From contig NZ_OY734020.1 in assembly GCF_963455295.1 (NCBI RefSeq), positions 2,418,001-2,482,000 of the forward strand: a stretch of 64,000 nucleotides of DNA, written 5' to 3'. The notes below the pieces were generated by a model, which was not told where the DNA came from, searched no databases, and saw only the letters and a list, made by a program, of their open reading frames with translations. This stretch comes from Candidatus Thiodiazotropha sp. CDECU1 (lineage in GTDB: Bacteria > Pseudomonadota > Gammaproteobacteria > Chromatiales > Chromatiaceae). Made by a program: the position numbers and the translations under genes. Positions 50,378 through 59,476 of the stretch are shown in pieces; position 1 is the first letter of the stretch, and each line of letters starts with the position of its first letter.

Positions 50378-50587
50378 TCAGGACTCACATCTATCTTCGA
50401 TCGCTATTCCTTTTTTATATTCTGCGATATGCAGAATCTCCGCTATCTGCTTGTGGTACGCCGTATCCGAGGGCCAGTAGAATACATCGCCAGTCTCTTT
50501 CTCCTCAATCCACCTGGCGGCGCCTTCGCTAGATCGGGTAATCAGCTCTTTGATCTTAGCGTTAGAGGGGTTTCGATAAACAATCAT
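50378..50587 (-). CDS. small hypothetical protein
   Basis: A 69-residue soluble protein without a recognised family. Support is the strong ribosome site AAGGAGCAGGAAT before ATG 50587 and a plausible protein composition (MIVYRNPSNAKIKELI start, a WIEEKETGDVFYWPSD centre). Confidence 0.6.
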   Translation of the reverse strand: MIVYRNPSNAKIKELITRSSEGAARWIEEKETGDVFYWPSDTAYHKQIAEILHIAEYKKGIAIEDRCES

Positions 50588-51349
50588 ATTCCTGCTCCTT
50601 CCGCTGTGTGTTTTTCTTGATCACTATTATCTCAACCACAAAAAGCGCGAAATAGTGAATAATACCTATCGCAATTGTTAGTTAGTGCACTCTCGAGTCA
50701 CTTTGCTGGCAGGAGACTATGCGATATTGGGGGCACACCACTGCCCGGTAAATTTCACGTTTTGGATATCAACTTTGTAAAGTGAGGGATATTGCCGTCA
50801 TATGTATTGATTAAGCCGCCGCGGTATGGCTCTTCGGTTCCACAAAATGTAGGACATTCAATATTAGTAGATTTTGATAGGGTCCTTTGTATCTGATATA
50901 CATCTTCCTGTCTTCTTCTGATATACCCTAAAAAAAATAATATTTTGTAGGAATCATCCTACATTATTTCAATAGCACTATCCGTATAATTAGCCTTAAA
51001 ATTATGAGTTCCGGGCAAAGCACCATGGATCGAAAGGACCTGCTAATAGTTTCTGACAGAGAACGTTGTAAGTATTTTGCGAGAAGATTTCTGAACACAC
51101 CCCACCAACGACTGAGCGTGATTTCAGGATGATTTACCTATACAAACGTTTTTGAAATAGAATAACTGTAGTTGCAGTAGTCGTTAATCTCACTGATGCC
51201 CGGTCTCTTTTGTGATACTTGACAACTTTTGTTGACATATTTTTCCTTGAGGCTACAACATGATGCATGCAACAGTACTGCAATCTCTAGTAACCCATAA
51301 TTACCCTATTCAGCCTGATCTGTAGCACAGTAATCAGAAGGTGTTTCCC
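50588..51349. other. 760-base gene-poor region
   Basis: AT-rich DNA with no convincing gene. A 42-residue frame (51004-51132, plus) begins like a response-regulator receiver but stops early and lacks a ribosome site; it may be a relic. Two TTGACA-like hexamers near 51229-51239 could serve the next gene. The palindrome at 50946 is listed separately. Confidence 0.5.
50946..50963. promoter_or_regulatory. perfect 7-bp-arm palindrome TGTAGGA-ATCA-TCCTACA
   Basis: A perfect dyad within the gene-poor region, with another TGTAGGA half-site at 50849 in direct orientation 97 bases away. It may be an operator for a dimeric regulator or a small hairpin. Which gene it would serve is unclear. Confidence 0.35.
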
Positions 51350-51667
51350 ATGGAAAACAGACGCATTGGCGAAGGCCCTATTCCCCCCATTCCAGAACTC
51401 TATATCAATAAACATCAGGTTCATGGTTTAACCATATTAAGAAAATTTGGTTGGAAACTGGTATGCATCAGAAGATCGGATGATATCAATCCCTCTGTAA
51501 TCCTTAAAAACAAAGCGGAAGATGCTTTGGGCATACTCGAGACAGATGGCACGCTACGCATAAACATAGACCTGGAAATTAGAAAGGCGAGTATATTTGA
51601 GCCCAGCTCAGTTGATTCCAATACAGATTATCTTCTATCTAGATATACAGAATCGAATGTTAAATAA
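51350..51667 (+). CDS. hypothetical protein
   Basis: A 105-residue soluble protein with no recognised domain. Features are the MENRRIGEGPIPPIPELY start, FGWKLVCIRR and a short GILETDGTLR strand. ATG 51350 has an AGAAGGTG site; a GTG at 51341 is the other candidate start. Confidence 0.6.
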   Translation: MENRRIGEGPIPPIPELYINKHQVHGLTILRKFGWKLVCIRRSDDINPSVILKNKAEDALGILETDGTLRINIDLEIRKASIFEPSSVDSNTDYLLSRYTESNVK

Positions 51668-51740
51668 TTCAGTGGTTATATAAAAACACAAATAATCCAT
51701 TAATATCTTTGGTCATCTCTCACTTCACTTCCGGCAACAA

Positions 51741-52040
51741 TCACCTTACTAACGAAAGCAGCAGTCCACCAACTATCATAACAAGTAAAATTGGTGCTAT
51801 ACCCAATACACGTGGCCACTGGCCCAAACGCTTCAGATTTATTAGGGTAAATCCTAGCAGATAGAACGCCAGGCTGAGCGACAGGATATAGAAAGCCGCG
51901 AAACTGAGCGTAGCGGCAGCAGCTCCTGCCAAATCGTTTGACCAACCGATTAAACGCGGCAAGACTAGCGACAGCACGAGCGAAACAACACTTCCGACGA
52001 ACAGGGATGTGATAGTGGATTTTTCGCTGTGATTGTTCAT
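51741..52040 (-). CDS. small membrane protein
   Basis: A 99-residue protein with three hydrophobic helices (about 10-30, 40-66, 77-97) and no recognised family. The frame is preferred over a longer overlapping frame (51700-52104) on the same strand because it alone shows a membrane-protein pattern. Confidence 0.65.
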   Translation of the reverse strand: MNNHSEKSTITSLFVGSVVSLVLSLVLPRLIGWSNDLAGAAAATLSFAAFYILSLSLAFYLLGFTLINLKRLGQWPRVLGIAPILLVMIVGGLLLSLVR

Positions 52041-52127
52041 GACGTGTAAGGCAGTAGGCTTTATTAGAGTGTCCGTTGATATAAGGGAAGTTCAGAACAC
52101 CCATTAACTGTTATGTTTGTCGAACGA

Positions 52128-52877
52128 TCACTTAGACATATCGCCGCTCTCGGGTTGCAAGGGGATTTTATCTCTTTGCGTGAAGTTGGCTTGCTCGAGT
52201 AAAACCTTGTACTTGTAGCCAGAACCGATATCTATATTATTCCGAATTGTGCCGCTTACAGTGACGAGCTCACCTGGTGATACAATCTCCTCAGATGTGA
52301 CGATCAGCCTGTTGTTAGGTTTTATACCTGTACCATCCTGCAATGTGATCCAATTCTTTCCCATGATATTAAGGCTGACTTTTACAACCATTGCCCTAAG
52401 TGCTACGTTCTGGTCGTTTAACCGGGATGCGTTAGCGATAATCTCTGCTATTGTCATACCTCCTGACAAAGGTGATATCTCACCAGACAAGGGAGCCTGT
52501 ATGGAAGCAGGGTGAGTCGATCTTGTGCCAATTGACTCGTCTTCCCCCATCATCGAACTATGATAACTTTCCACGGAACCCTCACCCACCCGATTTGCCC
52601 GTTGTACAAAGATGATAGAGTCGAACGTTCTATCCAATGCTTTGCTGTAAAAATTCTTCATCAACATACCACCCTTGTACTCGACCTCATCCCCGGCAGC
52701 GATTATCAATCGAGTGGTTGCAATCCACCTATTCTGATCTTTAAGCCGAATGTAGGTATAACTCCCCACATCGATAATCTCTGCAACCGAGCCTGATCCA
52801 GTACCCACCTCATCAGCAGATGCTGACAATCCAGTAAGCAGGCAAATTGCCAACACTAACGGTCTAAAGTAATACAT
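52128..52877 (-). CDS. NrfJ-like OB-fold periplasmic protein
   Basis: A 249-residue exported protein (signal peptide about 1-21, ending SASA). The first domain has SVAEIIDVGSYTYIRLKD and MLMKNFYSKALDRTFDSI, a pattern I know from NrfJ-related proteins; the second has KVSLNIMGKNWITLQDGTG and a closing GSGYKYKVLLE, an OB-fold. NrfJ-like proteins are found beside multihaem cytochromes in Geobacter-type bacteria, and the cytochrome cluster starts 280 bases to the right, divergently. ATG 52877 gives the signal peptide; the longer frame from 52937 does not. Confidence 0.75.
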   Translation of the reverse strand: MYYFRPLVLAICLLTGLSASADEVGTGSGSVAEIIDVGSYTYIRLKDQNRWIATTRLIIAAGDEVEYKGGMLMKNFYSKALDRTFDSIIFVQRANRVGEGSVESYHSSMMGEDESIGTRSTHPASIQAPLSGEISPLSGGMTIAEIIANASRLNDQNVALRAMVVKVSLNIMGKNWITLQDGTGIKPNNRLIVTSEEIVSPGELVTVSGTIRNNIDIGSGYKYKVLLEQANFTQRDKIPLQPESGDMSK

Positions 52878-53160
52878 TCTTGTCTCTTGATATAATTGAG
52901 TAAGGTTAGTTTCGACAGGCAACCTAGTTAGTCTCATGCTTTTGATTCAGGCAGAATATGAAACTGATGAGCATCGAAAAAGCTGTGTTTACGGATGCGA
53001 AGTTATTTCTCTTCTTCTCTATTATCAGAAAAGTCAGCAGACTGGAAATCGATTTCAGACAGGCTTCCTGAGACACAGGAGTTAAGCTACCATACATTCA
53101 AGCGTACTCGATCAGCACCTCTAATACAAAAAAACAGCTAACACTCTACCCATCGGGAGT

Positions 53161-54258
53161 ATGAACGTGAGCCTTCAATCAATAAGTAATTTCCCCAATA
53201 ACCGTTATCAATCAATATTCATGATGGTACAGGTAGTTGCACTATTAGCAATAATTGCTCTGATGTCAGGCTGCGCCTCTCGTACCCCCTCATCCGCATC
53301 TGAAAATGATCAAGCAGACAACTTCGTTTGGCCTGCACCACCGGCAAAACCCCGAATCCGCTATCTTGGCAGTCTCAAATCCTCAGAATCACTGAACGAG
53401 GGGGGTAAACTGAACTTACGTGACTGGTTTCTTGGAAAAAACGAAGAAGAATCAATTGCTCTAATAAAACCTTATGGTGTACACAGCGACTCACTAGGCA
53501 GAGTATATGTGGCTGATACCGGTATTGCTGGGCTCGTGGTATTTGATCTCAACAAACAAAGCTTGGCCTATTGGGGCACTTCCGGACCAGGTGCTCTTAA
53601 GAAACCTACAGGTGTAACAACCGATTCTCAAGGAAATGTATACGTTAGCGATGTGATTGATCATCGGGTAGTTATTTTTGATAACGAGGGACGGTTTTTA
53701 AATGCATATGGTGGCAAGGATGTTCTTACTTCACCAGTTGGCCTGGCATTCAATGATAGTACCCAACAACTATATGTTGTCGACTCTAAACAACACCAAG
53801 TGATTGTTTTTAACCAAGATGGTGGCGTGGATTTCACCATAGGAAGCCGTGGTGATGAGAATGGGAATTTTAATTTCCCCACCAATATTGCCTTGGATCA
53901 GAGTGGACTGCTCTATATAGCTGACACGATGAATTTTCGTGTCCAGATATTCGACCAGACGGGTAAACACCTCAAAAGCTTCGGCAAACTTGGTGACGGA
54001 CGCGGCCATTTTAGCCGTCTAAAAGGGATAGGAATCGATAGTGAAGGTTACATCTATACCGTGGATGCAGCATTCAACAATGTGCAGATTTTCAATCAGG
54101 ATGGCCAACTTATGTTGGCGCTGGGTCAATCCGGTACAGGGCCTGGAGGATTTTATCTTCCTGCTGGCGCTCACGTCGATCGAAACAATCGAATCTTTAT
54201 TGCCGACCAATTGAATCAGCGAATACAGATGTTTGAGTATCTAGGCGATACTAAATAA
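53161..54258 (+). CDS. NHL-repeat beta-propeller lipoprotein 1
   Basis: A 365-residue lipoprotein with lipobox MSGC (Cys near residue 39) and six NHL repeats from about residue 105 on (for example FNFPTNIALDQSGLLYIADT, then RVQIFDQTGKHLKSFG), enough for a six-bladed propeller. It is a paralogue of the gene at 58468. NHL propellers often neighbour nanowire cytochromes; an assembly or docking role is an inference. An internal ATG at 53221 just before the hydrophobic segment is an alternative start. Confidence 0.9.
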   Translation: MNVSLQSISNFPNNRYQSIFMMVQVVALLAIIALMSGCASRTPSSASENDQADNFVWPAPPAKPRIRYLGSLKSSESLNEGGKLNLRDWFLGKNEEESIALIKPYGVHSDSLGRVYVADTGIAGLVVFDLNKQSLAYWGTSGPGALKKPTGVTTDSQGNVYVSDVIDHRVVIFDNEGRFLNAYGGKDVLTSPVGLAFNDSTQQLYVVDSKQHQVIVFNQDGGVDFTIGSRGDENGNFNFPTNIALDQSGLLYIADTMNFRVQIFDQTGKHLKSFGKLGDGRGHFSRLKGIGIDSEGYIYTVDAAFNNVQIFNQDGQLMLALGQSGTGPGGFYLPAGAHVDRNNRIFIADQLNQRIQMFEYLGDTK

Positions 54259-54302
54259 CTTATCCTTTAACAGTAACTTTTTACATATAACAATTTAATT
54301 AT

Positions 54303-54587
54303 TTCTTAACTATTCTTAATTTTTTCTTAATACTTCTATTGACGAAGGATATCTACACATAATGATTTCACATGAATGTTTATCTCAACAGATCTCATAG
54401 AATAACCCAACTAGAAGTTCGTTATATTTCAGACCTTCCTCTCTGATCATAAATAATTTTTTTAAATGACTTAAACAAGCATTAAGTTCCTTAAAACCAT
54501 TGACGGACTACGTATATTGGCATAGGATATAAACTCAAATGTGGGATATATTTCCCATTTCTTAAGCAAACCTTAAGAAATCTTAAG
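54303..54587 (+). promoter_or_regulatory. three clusters of helically phased CTTAA half-sites
   Basis: Cluster A: CTTAA at 54305, 54315, 54326. Cluster B: CTTAA at 54470, a degenerate CATTAA at 54480, CTTAA at 54490. Cluster C: CTTAAG at 54561, 54572, 54582. Within each cluster the spacing is 10-11 bases, so all sites face one side of the helix. This resembles tandem sites of OmpR/PhoB-type response regulators, such as the PmrA box CTTAAG-N5-CTTAAG. The 453-base gap 54259-54711 has no other visible content and precedes the cytochrome operon. Confidence 0.6.
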
Positions 54588-54711
54588 AACTGCTGATGTA
54601 CAAAAGCAGTCAAGGCATTGATGCAGTAGAAGCACCCCAAGCAGTAAAATAATATATATTCTGCACTAAACGGAGCTGGTGCATCATCCTTTGCCTTACT
54701 GGAGGATTGGA

Positions 54712-55338
54712 ATGAGAAAAACAGCGATCCTGTCACTTCTAGTTGCCCTTTTCACCCTTTTTACCACATCATCATTTGCAGATATTACTGGTACATCTCA
54801 CGACCTTACCAGTCAGACAACATTGTTAACCAATGCTGGAAATACTCAAATTTGCGCTTACTGTCACACCCCTCATAATGCCAGCACTACCAACAGCACA
54901 ACTCCGTTGTGGAATCATGAGGACACCACAGCAACATACACCATGTACAGCAGTCCATCGCTTGACATGACCATTGCTGGCGCACCGTCAGGTGTCTCTC
55001 TTGCATGCCTGAGTTGTCATGATGGATCTGTAGCTGCTGACCAATTAATTAATTTTCCCAGCGGTGTTACCCCTGCTCCAGGCGTATTCACCTTAGGTGA
55101 CAGTCTTGGTACTGACCTTAGTAATGACCACCCGATCTCCCTGACCTATAACTCGACACAAGATACGGATTTTGTTGCACCAGTAGGTTCTCAAGTCAAC
55201 GGTTTGCAACTGTTCGGTGCGGGTGGGGATCAAGTCGAGTGCGGCACCTGCCACTCTGTTCATGACAATACGAATGAGCCTTTTCTACGAGTGAGTAATG
55301 CCGGCAGTGCGCTTTGCCTGGCTTGTCACATTAAATAG
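54712..55338 (+). CDS. tetrahaem c-type cytochrome, OmcE-like (possible extracellular filament subunit)
   Basis: A 208-residue exported protein (signal peptide about 1-23) with four haem sites: CAYCH (followed by TPHNAS), CLSCH (DGS), CGTCH (SVHD) and CLACH three residues from the end. Layout, length and motifs (TSHDL start, TPLWN, SNDHPIS, FLRVSNAGSALC) match the family that includes the Geobacter filament-forming cytochrome OmcE, also a tetrahaem protein. Polymerisation is inferred from family only. ATG 54712 has an ACTGGAGGATT site. First gene of the operon 54712-62501. Confidence 0.85.
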   Translation: MRKTAILSLLVALFTLFTTSSFADITGTSHDLTSQTTLLTNAGNTQICAYCHTPHNASTTNSTTPLWNHEDTTATYTMYSSPSLDMTIAGAPSGVSLACLSCHDGSVAADQLINFPSGVTPAPGVFTLGDSLGTDLSNDHPISLTYNSTQDTDFVAPVGSQVNGLQLFGAGGDQVECGTCHSVHDNTNEPFLRVSNAGSALCLACHIK

Positions 55339-55385
55339 TCTCAAAGCGATTTCATCGCGTGATCCGCATGGCGGACAGGCCGAGC

Positions 55386-56054
55386 ATGGTAATCAGGGTA
55401 ATATCCATTACCCTGGTTATCTCGTGCTCGATTTTGATTGCTGCATGTAGCACTGAAACGAAAAAGTTGTTCTTTGATATTCAGCCCCCCACAGCCAAGG
55501 AACTGGCTGAACAAGAATTGAATAGGCAGACAGCCTTGATTAAATCTCAAGCAATGGATCTTAGTGAGAATCAATCAGGAAATATGAGTAGCGCATTTTT
55601 CTATCCCCCTGATGACAATGCTCCAAGACCAGATATTGAGTCAATCAAGGAGTGGGATAAGGTAAAGAAAATTTTGCCGAAAGACGATGAGAAGAATATT
55701 GACTGGTCATATGCGCTAGAGCAAGGAATGATTCGGCCTCGCCCAGGTAAGGATCTCATGACATTGTGGGCCACCGCCTTTCAATGGGATTTCATAATCA
55801 AAGCCGAGGAGCGTGAGGACGATGCATTCTTTCCCCACTCCGCCCATACTGTCTGGCTTGGTTGCAAGAATTGTCACAATCCCTCTCTCTATCCCTATAA
55901 AAGAAACCCTGCAACCATGAAAGAGATGAAACGCGGTGCATCTTGTGGAGCCTGTCATGGCAGAAAAAAAGTCTCTTTCTCCCTCAAAGCATGCGACCGC
56001 TGTCATATAAACAGCGATGATGAAGAAGAGGAGGAGGAAGAGGACGAAGAATGA
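55386..56054 (+). CDS. tri-haem c7-type cytochrome lipoprotein
   Basis: A 222-residue protein with a lipobox (LIAAC) and, after a ~130-residue spacer, a tri-haem c7-type domain: FFPHSAHTVWLGCKNCH, CGACH and CDRCH. The spacing matches the short tri-haem domain often seen in extracellular electron-transfer loci. It ends in an uninterrupted acidic Asp/Glu tail, unusual for a cytochrome and possibly a docking or metal-binding strip. Starts at 55359 (GTG) and 55368 are alternatives. Probably anchored in the outer or inner membrane, facing the periplasm. Confidence 0.85.
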   Translation: MVIRVISITLVISCSILIAACSTETKKLFFDIQPPTAKELAEQELNRQTALIKSQAMDLSENQSGNMSSAFFYPPDDNAPRPDIESIKEWDKVKKILPKDDEKNIDWSYALEQGMIRPRPGKDLMTLWATAFQWDFIIKAEEREDDAFFPHSAHTVWLGCKNCHNPSLYPYKRNPATMKEMKRGASCGACHGRKKVSFSLKACDRCHINSDDEEEEEEEDEE

Positions 56055-56106
56055 TTAACAACAACAGATTGTCATTTGTGTTTCAGGGGTAAAAAGTGGT
56101 GGAGTT

Positions 56107-56451
56107 ATGTGTAAGTACAGTTGTCTTTTGCTGTCGACGTTAATAGTTTATTTGACGTTTTGCTCACCGCTTTCCGCGGCTCCCGGAGATATTCAATATA
56201 CTCGTGAAGGTGGAGATCCTGAAAAACTGAAATCATTTCCTCCATCTATTTTTCCCCACTGGATACATCGTATTAATTACCGCTGTGATGCCTGCCACAA
56301 CACAATATTTGAAATGAAGACAGGCTCTACATCAATAAATAAGGATCTAATGAAGGAAGGCAAAGTCTGTTCCACTTGCCACAATGGCACTGAGGCTTTT
56401 GACGATGGATTTGCGAATTGTAATCGCTGTCATCTGATCAAAGAGAAATAA
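56107..56451 (+). CDS. periplasmic tri-haem c7-type cytochrome
   Basis: A 114-residue protein: signal peptide (about 1-24), then a single tri-haem domain with FPHWIHRINYRCDACH, CSTCH and CNRCH. This is the minimal c7-type shuttle fold (the 'nanowire_3heme' type). It probably carries electrons across the periplasm between inner-membrane donors and the outer-membrane complex. It is 52 bases after the tri-haem lipoprotein gene, with which it shares the haem domain. Confidence 0.9.
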   Translation: MCKYSCLLLSTLIVYLTFCSPLSAAPGDIQYTREGGDPEKLKSFPPSIFPHWIHRINYRCDACHNTIFEMKTGSTSINKDLMKEGKVCSTCHNGTEAFDDGFANCNRCHLIKEK

Positions 56452-56473
56452 GAGTATGCTTCCGGGGGAGATC

Positions 56474-58471
56474 ATGCCAAAAAACATGATATCTCCTATC
56501 TATAGGGGTTTACTTATTGCATTCATCTATTTATGGAGTGACAGCCTGTATGCCGAACTCGGGGGTAGTCTTGGCCTTTATCCCACAGAGTTAGATTTAA
56601 TCGTGAAATATGATGGCACCAAAAGGCGCAATGGCAGCGACTCCCGTGAAACCGAGTGGGAAGCGGGCCTGAGGATCGGACAAATGGGGTATCTGCTCGA
56701 TCCGAAAATCGTCTGGTTTCTTATTGATATCGAACCTGTCTACACATGGACAGAATTCGACTCCAGTGAGAGTCGCCAGGAAAACGACGGGGAGTTCTTG
56801 AACTATTTATTCCAGACCAATCTGTTACAGGGTACTCCTGGCCCCTTTGGTCTGGATCTGTCCGCTCAAAAAAGTTCTAATCTCAACACCGGTTCCCTGG
56901 GCAGTCGTTTCGATACGGTCATCGATACATATAACACCACTGTACACTGGAAAAATCCTGCTTTTCCCACAAGTATCTCGTATGAAGAGAGAGCGCTTGA
57001 TGAGGAGTTTCGCACAAGCCTGAACAGTTCTGTCATCGAGCGAGATGAAATTTTGAAGAGCTGGGTGTTAAAAGGGCGTAGCAGCAAATTGAGCATGTAT
57101 CTGGAGCGCAGTGATCTTGATGATAGAATCACCACCCGCAACCAGGATTACGAACTGGACAAAGGCAACTTATCCCACAATTTATTTTGGGGTAGTAATA
57201 GTCACCTGCATTCAGTTGTAACCTATTATGATCGCACAGGATTTAATGCCAACGAACGCATAAGCATCGATGAGACTGCTAGAATTCAACACCTGGATAA
57301 TCTCTATAGCCGGACATCATATCACTATCAGTCCATAACCCAGACCATTGATAATACAGAACATGGTGGTGATTTTGAGCTGCACCATAGACTTCATAAG
57401 AATTTGGATACGATTGCCCATGTCAATATCAACACTCGCGAATCAGATGATCTGGATGAAGACAGGTGGCGGTTTGGCTTAGAGACGCAATACTCGAAAA
57501 ATAAACTGTTCGGTGCAAATATCAGAGGCGGACTCCGTGCCTCCTACCAGGAAACCGACCGCATCTCCAACCTGAGCACAATTGATATCATCGATGAGAG
57601 TCAGACAGTACCACTGACAGGCGCGATTTTACTTGATCAGCGTTTTATCATCCTCAATACGATTATCGTTACTGATAGCAACGGGGTAGTTGTATATGAC
57701 GAAAATACGGATTATACAATCCTGCAGCTGTCTGGCGATCTAACACAGCTGCAAACTGTTCCTGGCGGAAGAATCAACAGCGGGGATAACATACTGGTAA
57801 CTTACCAGGCACAGCAATTACCGTCACAGGAGTTTTCCACGACATTTACCAATTATCATTTTTCAATTGACTTCGATTGGATACGATTCACTCATTCCGA
57901 CAGTAAGTCAGATGACAAACTGATATCAGGCGCCAGTGAAAGCTTTCTGCAAAACACCCGTAACACCTTTACCGATATTGAGTTCCATTTCAAACCCTTA
58001 GGTGTAGATACTGTACTGGGCGCAGAACGTCGTTTTACCCTCTCTGGCGGGTTCGAATCAACCACGCATACATACAGTCAGCGTTTTAATTGGACATCAT
58101 CATGGAGCAAGAGAAAAAGGGCTATTGCCTGGAATATAAATGCCACCCAGTCATTCATAGAGCAGGACACACTCGACACAGATCTCTATCGCATCGATCT
58201 TACTGCCAACTGGCATGCCAGTCGAAATTTAACTATCCGCCCAACGATAAGTGGATGGAAAAGAAAGGATAGAGGGAGTGCAATTACAGGCGGATTCAGA
58301 GACGACCGATTCACCACTGCTGGCATTTGGGCTCAATGGCGATATCGAAAGCTTGAGCTTGACTTCAACTATCATCATGACCGTCGTGAAGTTACCAGTA
58401 TACAAAATAATGAAACGACCCAAACGACCGATAAAAGGTTGATGTTCACCCTGAGACGGAGAATCCTGTGA
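56474..58471 (+). CDS. outer-membrane beta-barrel protein of the cytochrome cluster
   Basis: A 665-residue protein with a signal peptide and long runs of alternating polar/aromatic strands typical of a large barrel, ending in a strand with terminal hydrophobic residues (RLMFTLRRRIL). A periplasmic insert near 410-445 (VYDENTDYTILQLSGDLTQ) resembles the small domain of other large bacterial barrels. In the cluster it is the natural candidate for the porin sheath of a porin-cytochrome conduit (role like MtrB or OmbB, without clear sequence identity). ATG 56474 follows CCGGGGGAG. Confidence 0.75.
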   Translation: MPKNMISPIYRGLLIAFIYLWSDSLYAELGGSLGLYPTELDLIVKYDGTKRRNGSDSRETEWEAGLRIGQMGYLLDPKIVWFLIDIEPVYTWTEFDSSESRQENDGEFLNYLFQTNLLQGTPGPFGLDLSAQKSSNLNTGSLGSRFDTVIDTYNTTVHWKNPAFPTSISYEERALDEEFRTSLNSSVIERDEILKSWVLKGRSSKLSMYLERSDLDDRITTRNQDYELDKGNLSHNLFWGSNSHLHSVVTYYDRTGFNANERISIDETARIQHLDNLYSRTSYHYQSITQTIDNTEHGGDFELHHRLHKNLDTIAHVNINTRESDDLDEDRWRFGLETQYSKNKLFGANIRGGLRASYQETDRISNLSTIDIIDESQTVPLTGAILLDQRFIILNTIIVTDSNGVVVYDENTDYTILQLSGDLTQLQTVPGGRINSGDNILVTYQAQQLPSQEFSTTFTNYHFSIDFDWIRFTHSDSKSDDKLISGASESFLQNTRNTFTDIEFHFKPLGVDTVLGAERRFTLSGGFESTTHTYSQRFNWTSSWSKRKRAIAWNINATQSFIEQDTLDTDLYRIDLTANWHASRNLTIRPTISGWKRKDRGSAITGGFRDDRFTTAGIWAQWRYRKLELDFNYHHDRREVTSIQNNETTQTTDKRLMFTLRRRIL

Positions 58472-59475
58472 TCAGGTATTTTATGTTATCTCTTTTACTG
58501 ATGTTATCTGCCTGTTCCTCAACCGGTCCAGTGGCTATAAAAAAACCTGACCATTCTCCCCGCCTGGTTTGGCCGGCTGCTCCTGAGAGATCGCGTATAG
58601 AGTTCGTCACTGAATTTCGTGACGCTGCCGACCTGGGCATCGAGAAATCATTTTTTCGAAAATTGATAGAGCTGTTCACAGGTGGTGTTGAACATAGTCT
58701 GTCACGTCCCTACGCTGTCGCTGTTCATAAGAACAGAATAGCTATTGCCGACCCCGATGCAGCAATGGTGCATGTTTATGAATTAGATCAACCCTCATAT
58801 AGCAGCATAGATTCTGCCGGTGACTACCACTTTGAATCACCAATTGGCGTTGCTATTGACGGTGACAGACTCTTCATAGCTGATTCTAAATTGAATAAAG
58901 TATTCGTTTTAAATAAATCTTATGATGTACTGCAGGTCCTGGAAATTTTTTCTCGGCCAACCAGCCTGGCCTTTGATCCAATTCTGCAACACCTATATAT
59001 CTCTGACACTTTAGCTCATGAAGTACATGTCTATGATTATGCAGGAAACTATTTATATAAAATAGGCAAGCGCGGGGATAAGAAAGCACAATTCAATTAC
59101 CCGAGCCATTTAGCATTCTCGAATAACCGGCTGCTTGTCAATGACACCATGAATTTTAGAATTCAGGCCTTTGATAGCAATGGTCGTCATTTACAGACCT
59201 TTGGAAAGCAAGGCGATGCTTCCGGTTACTTCACCCAAACAAAAGGACTTACGGTTGACTCTGACGGACATATATACGCTGCAGACGCTTTGGCTAATCG
59301 CGTTCAGATATTCAATCAGAGAGGCGAGTTTTTGCTTGAGTTCGGTAAATCCGGCGATCAACCTGGCGAATTTCACATGCCCTCTGGATTAACAGTTTGG
59401 GACGACAAAATCTTTGTTGCCGACTCTTATAATCAACGCATCCAGGTTTTTAAGTACCTGAAGGTGGATGAGTGA
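58468..59475 (+). CDS. NHL-repeat beta-propeller lipoprotein 2
   Basis: A 335-residue lipoprotein (lipobox LSAC) with six NHL repeats from about residue 80, paralogous to the protein at 53161 (shared NDTMNFRIQAFD/ADTMNFRVQIFD and closing QRIQVF/QRIQMF strands). Its GTG start overlaps the barrel stop in a GTGA arrangement, so the two proteins are made together and likely work together at the outer membrane. Confidence 0.9.
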   Translation: MIRYFMLSLLLMLSACSSTGPVAIKKPDHSPRLVWPAAPERSRIEFVTEFRDAADLGIEKSFFRKLIELFTGGVEHSLSRPYAVAVHKNRIAIADPDAAMVHVYELDQPSYSSIDSAGDYHFESPIGVAIDGDRLFIADSKLNKVFVLNKSYDVLQVLEIFSRPTSLAFDPILQHLYISDTLAHEVHVYDYAGNYLYKIGKRGDKKAQFNYPSHLAFSNNRLLVNDTMNFRIQAFDSNGRHLQTFGKQGDASGYFTQTKGLTVDSDGHIYAADALANRVQIFNQRGEFLLEFGKSGDQPGEFHMPSGLTVWDDKIFVADSYNQRIQVFKYLKVDE

Positions 59476-59476
59476 C

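Noticed and set aside
51010-51050. Second GEMM-like riboswitch (GGGCAAAGCACC...GAAAGG)
   Set aside because: The essential GGGACGCAAA block and the second stem are missing.
51700-52104. 134-codon minus-strand frame overlapping the 99-residue membrane protein
   Set aside because: Composition is not protein-like; the overlapping frame has clear membrane helices.
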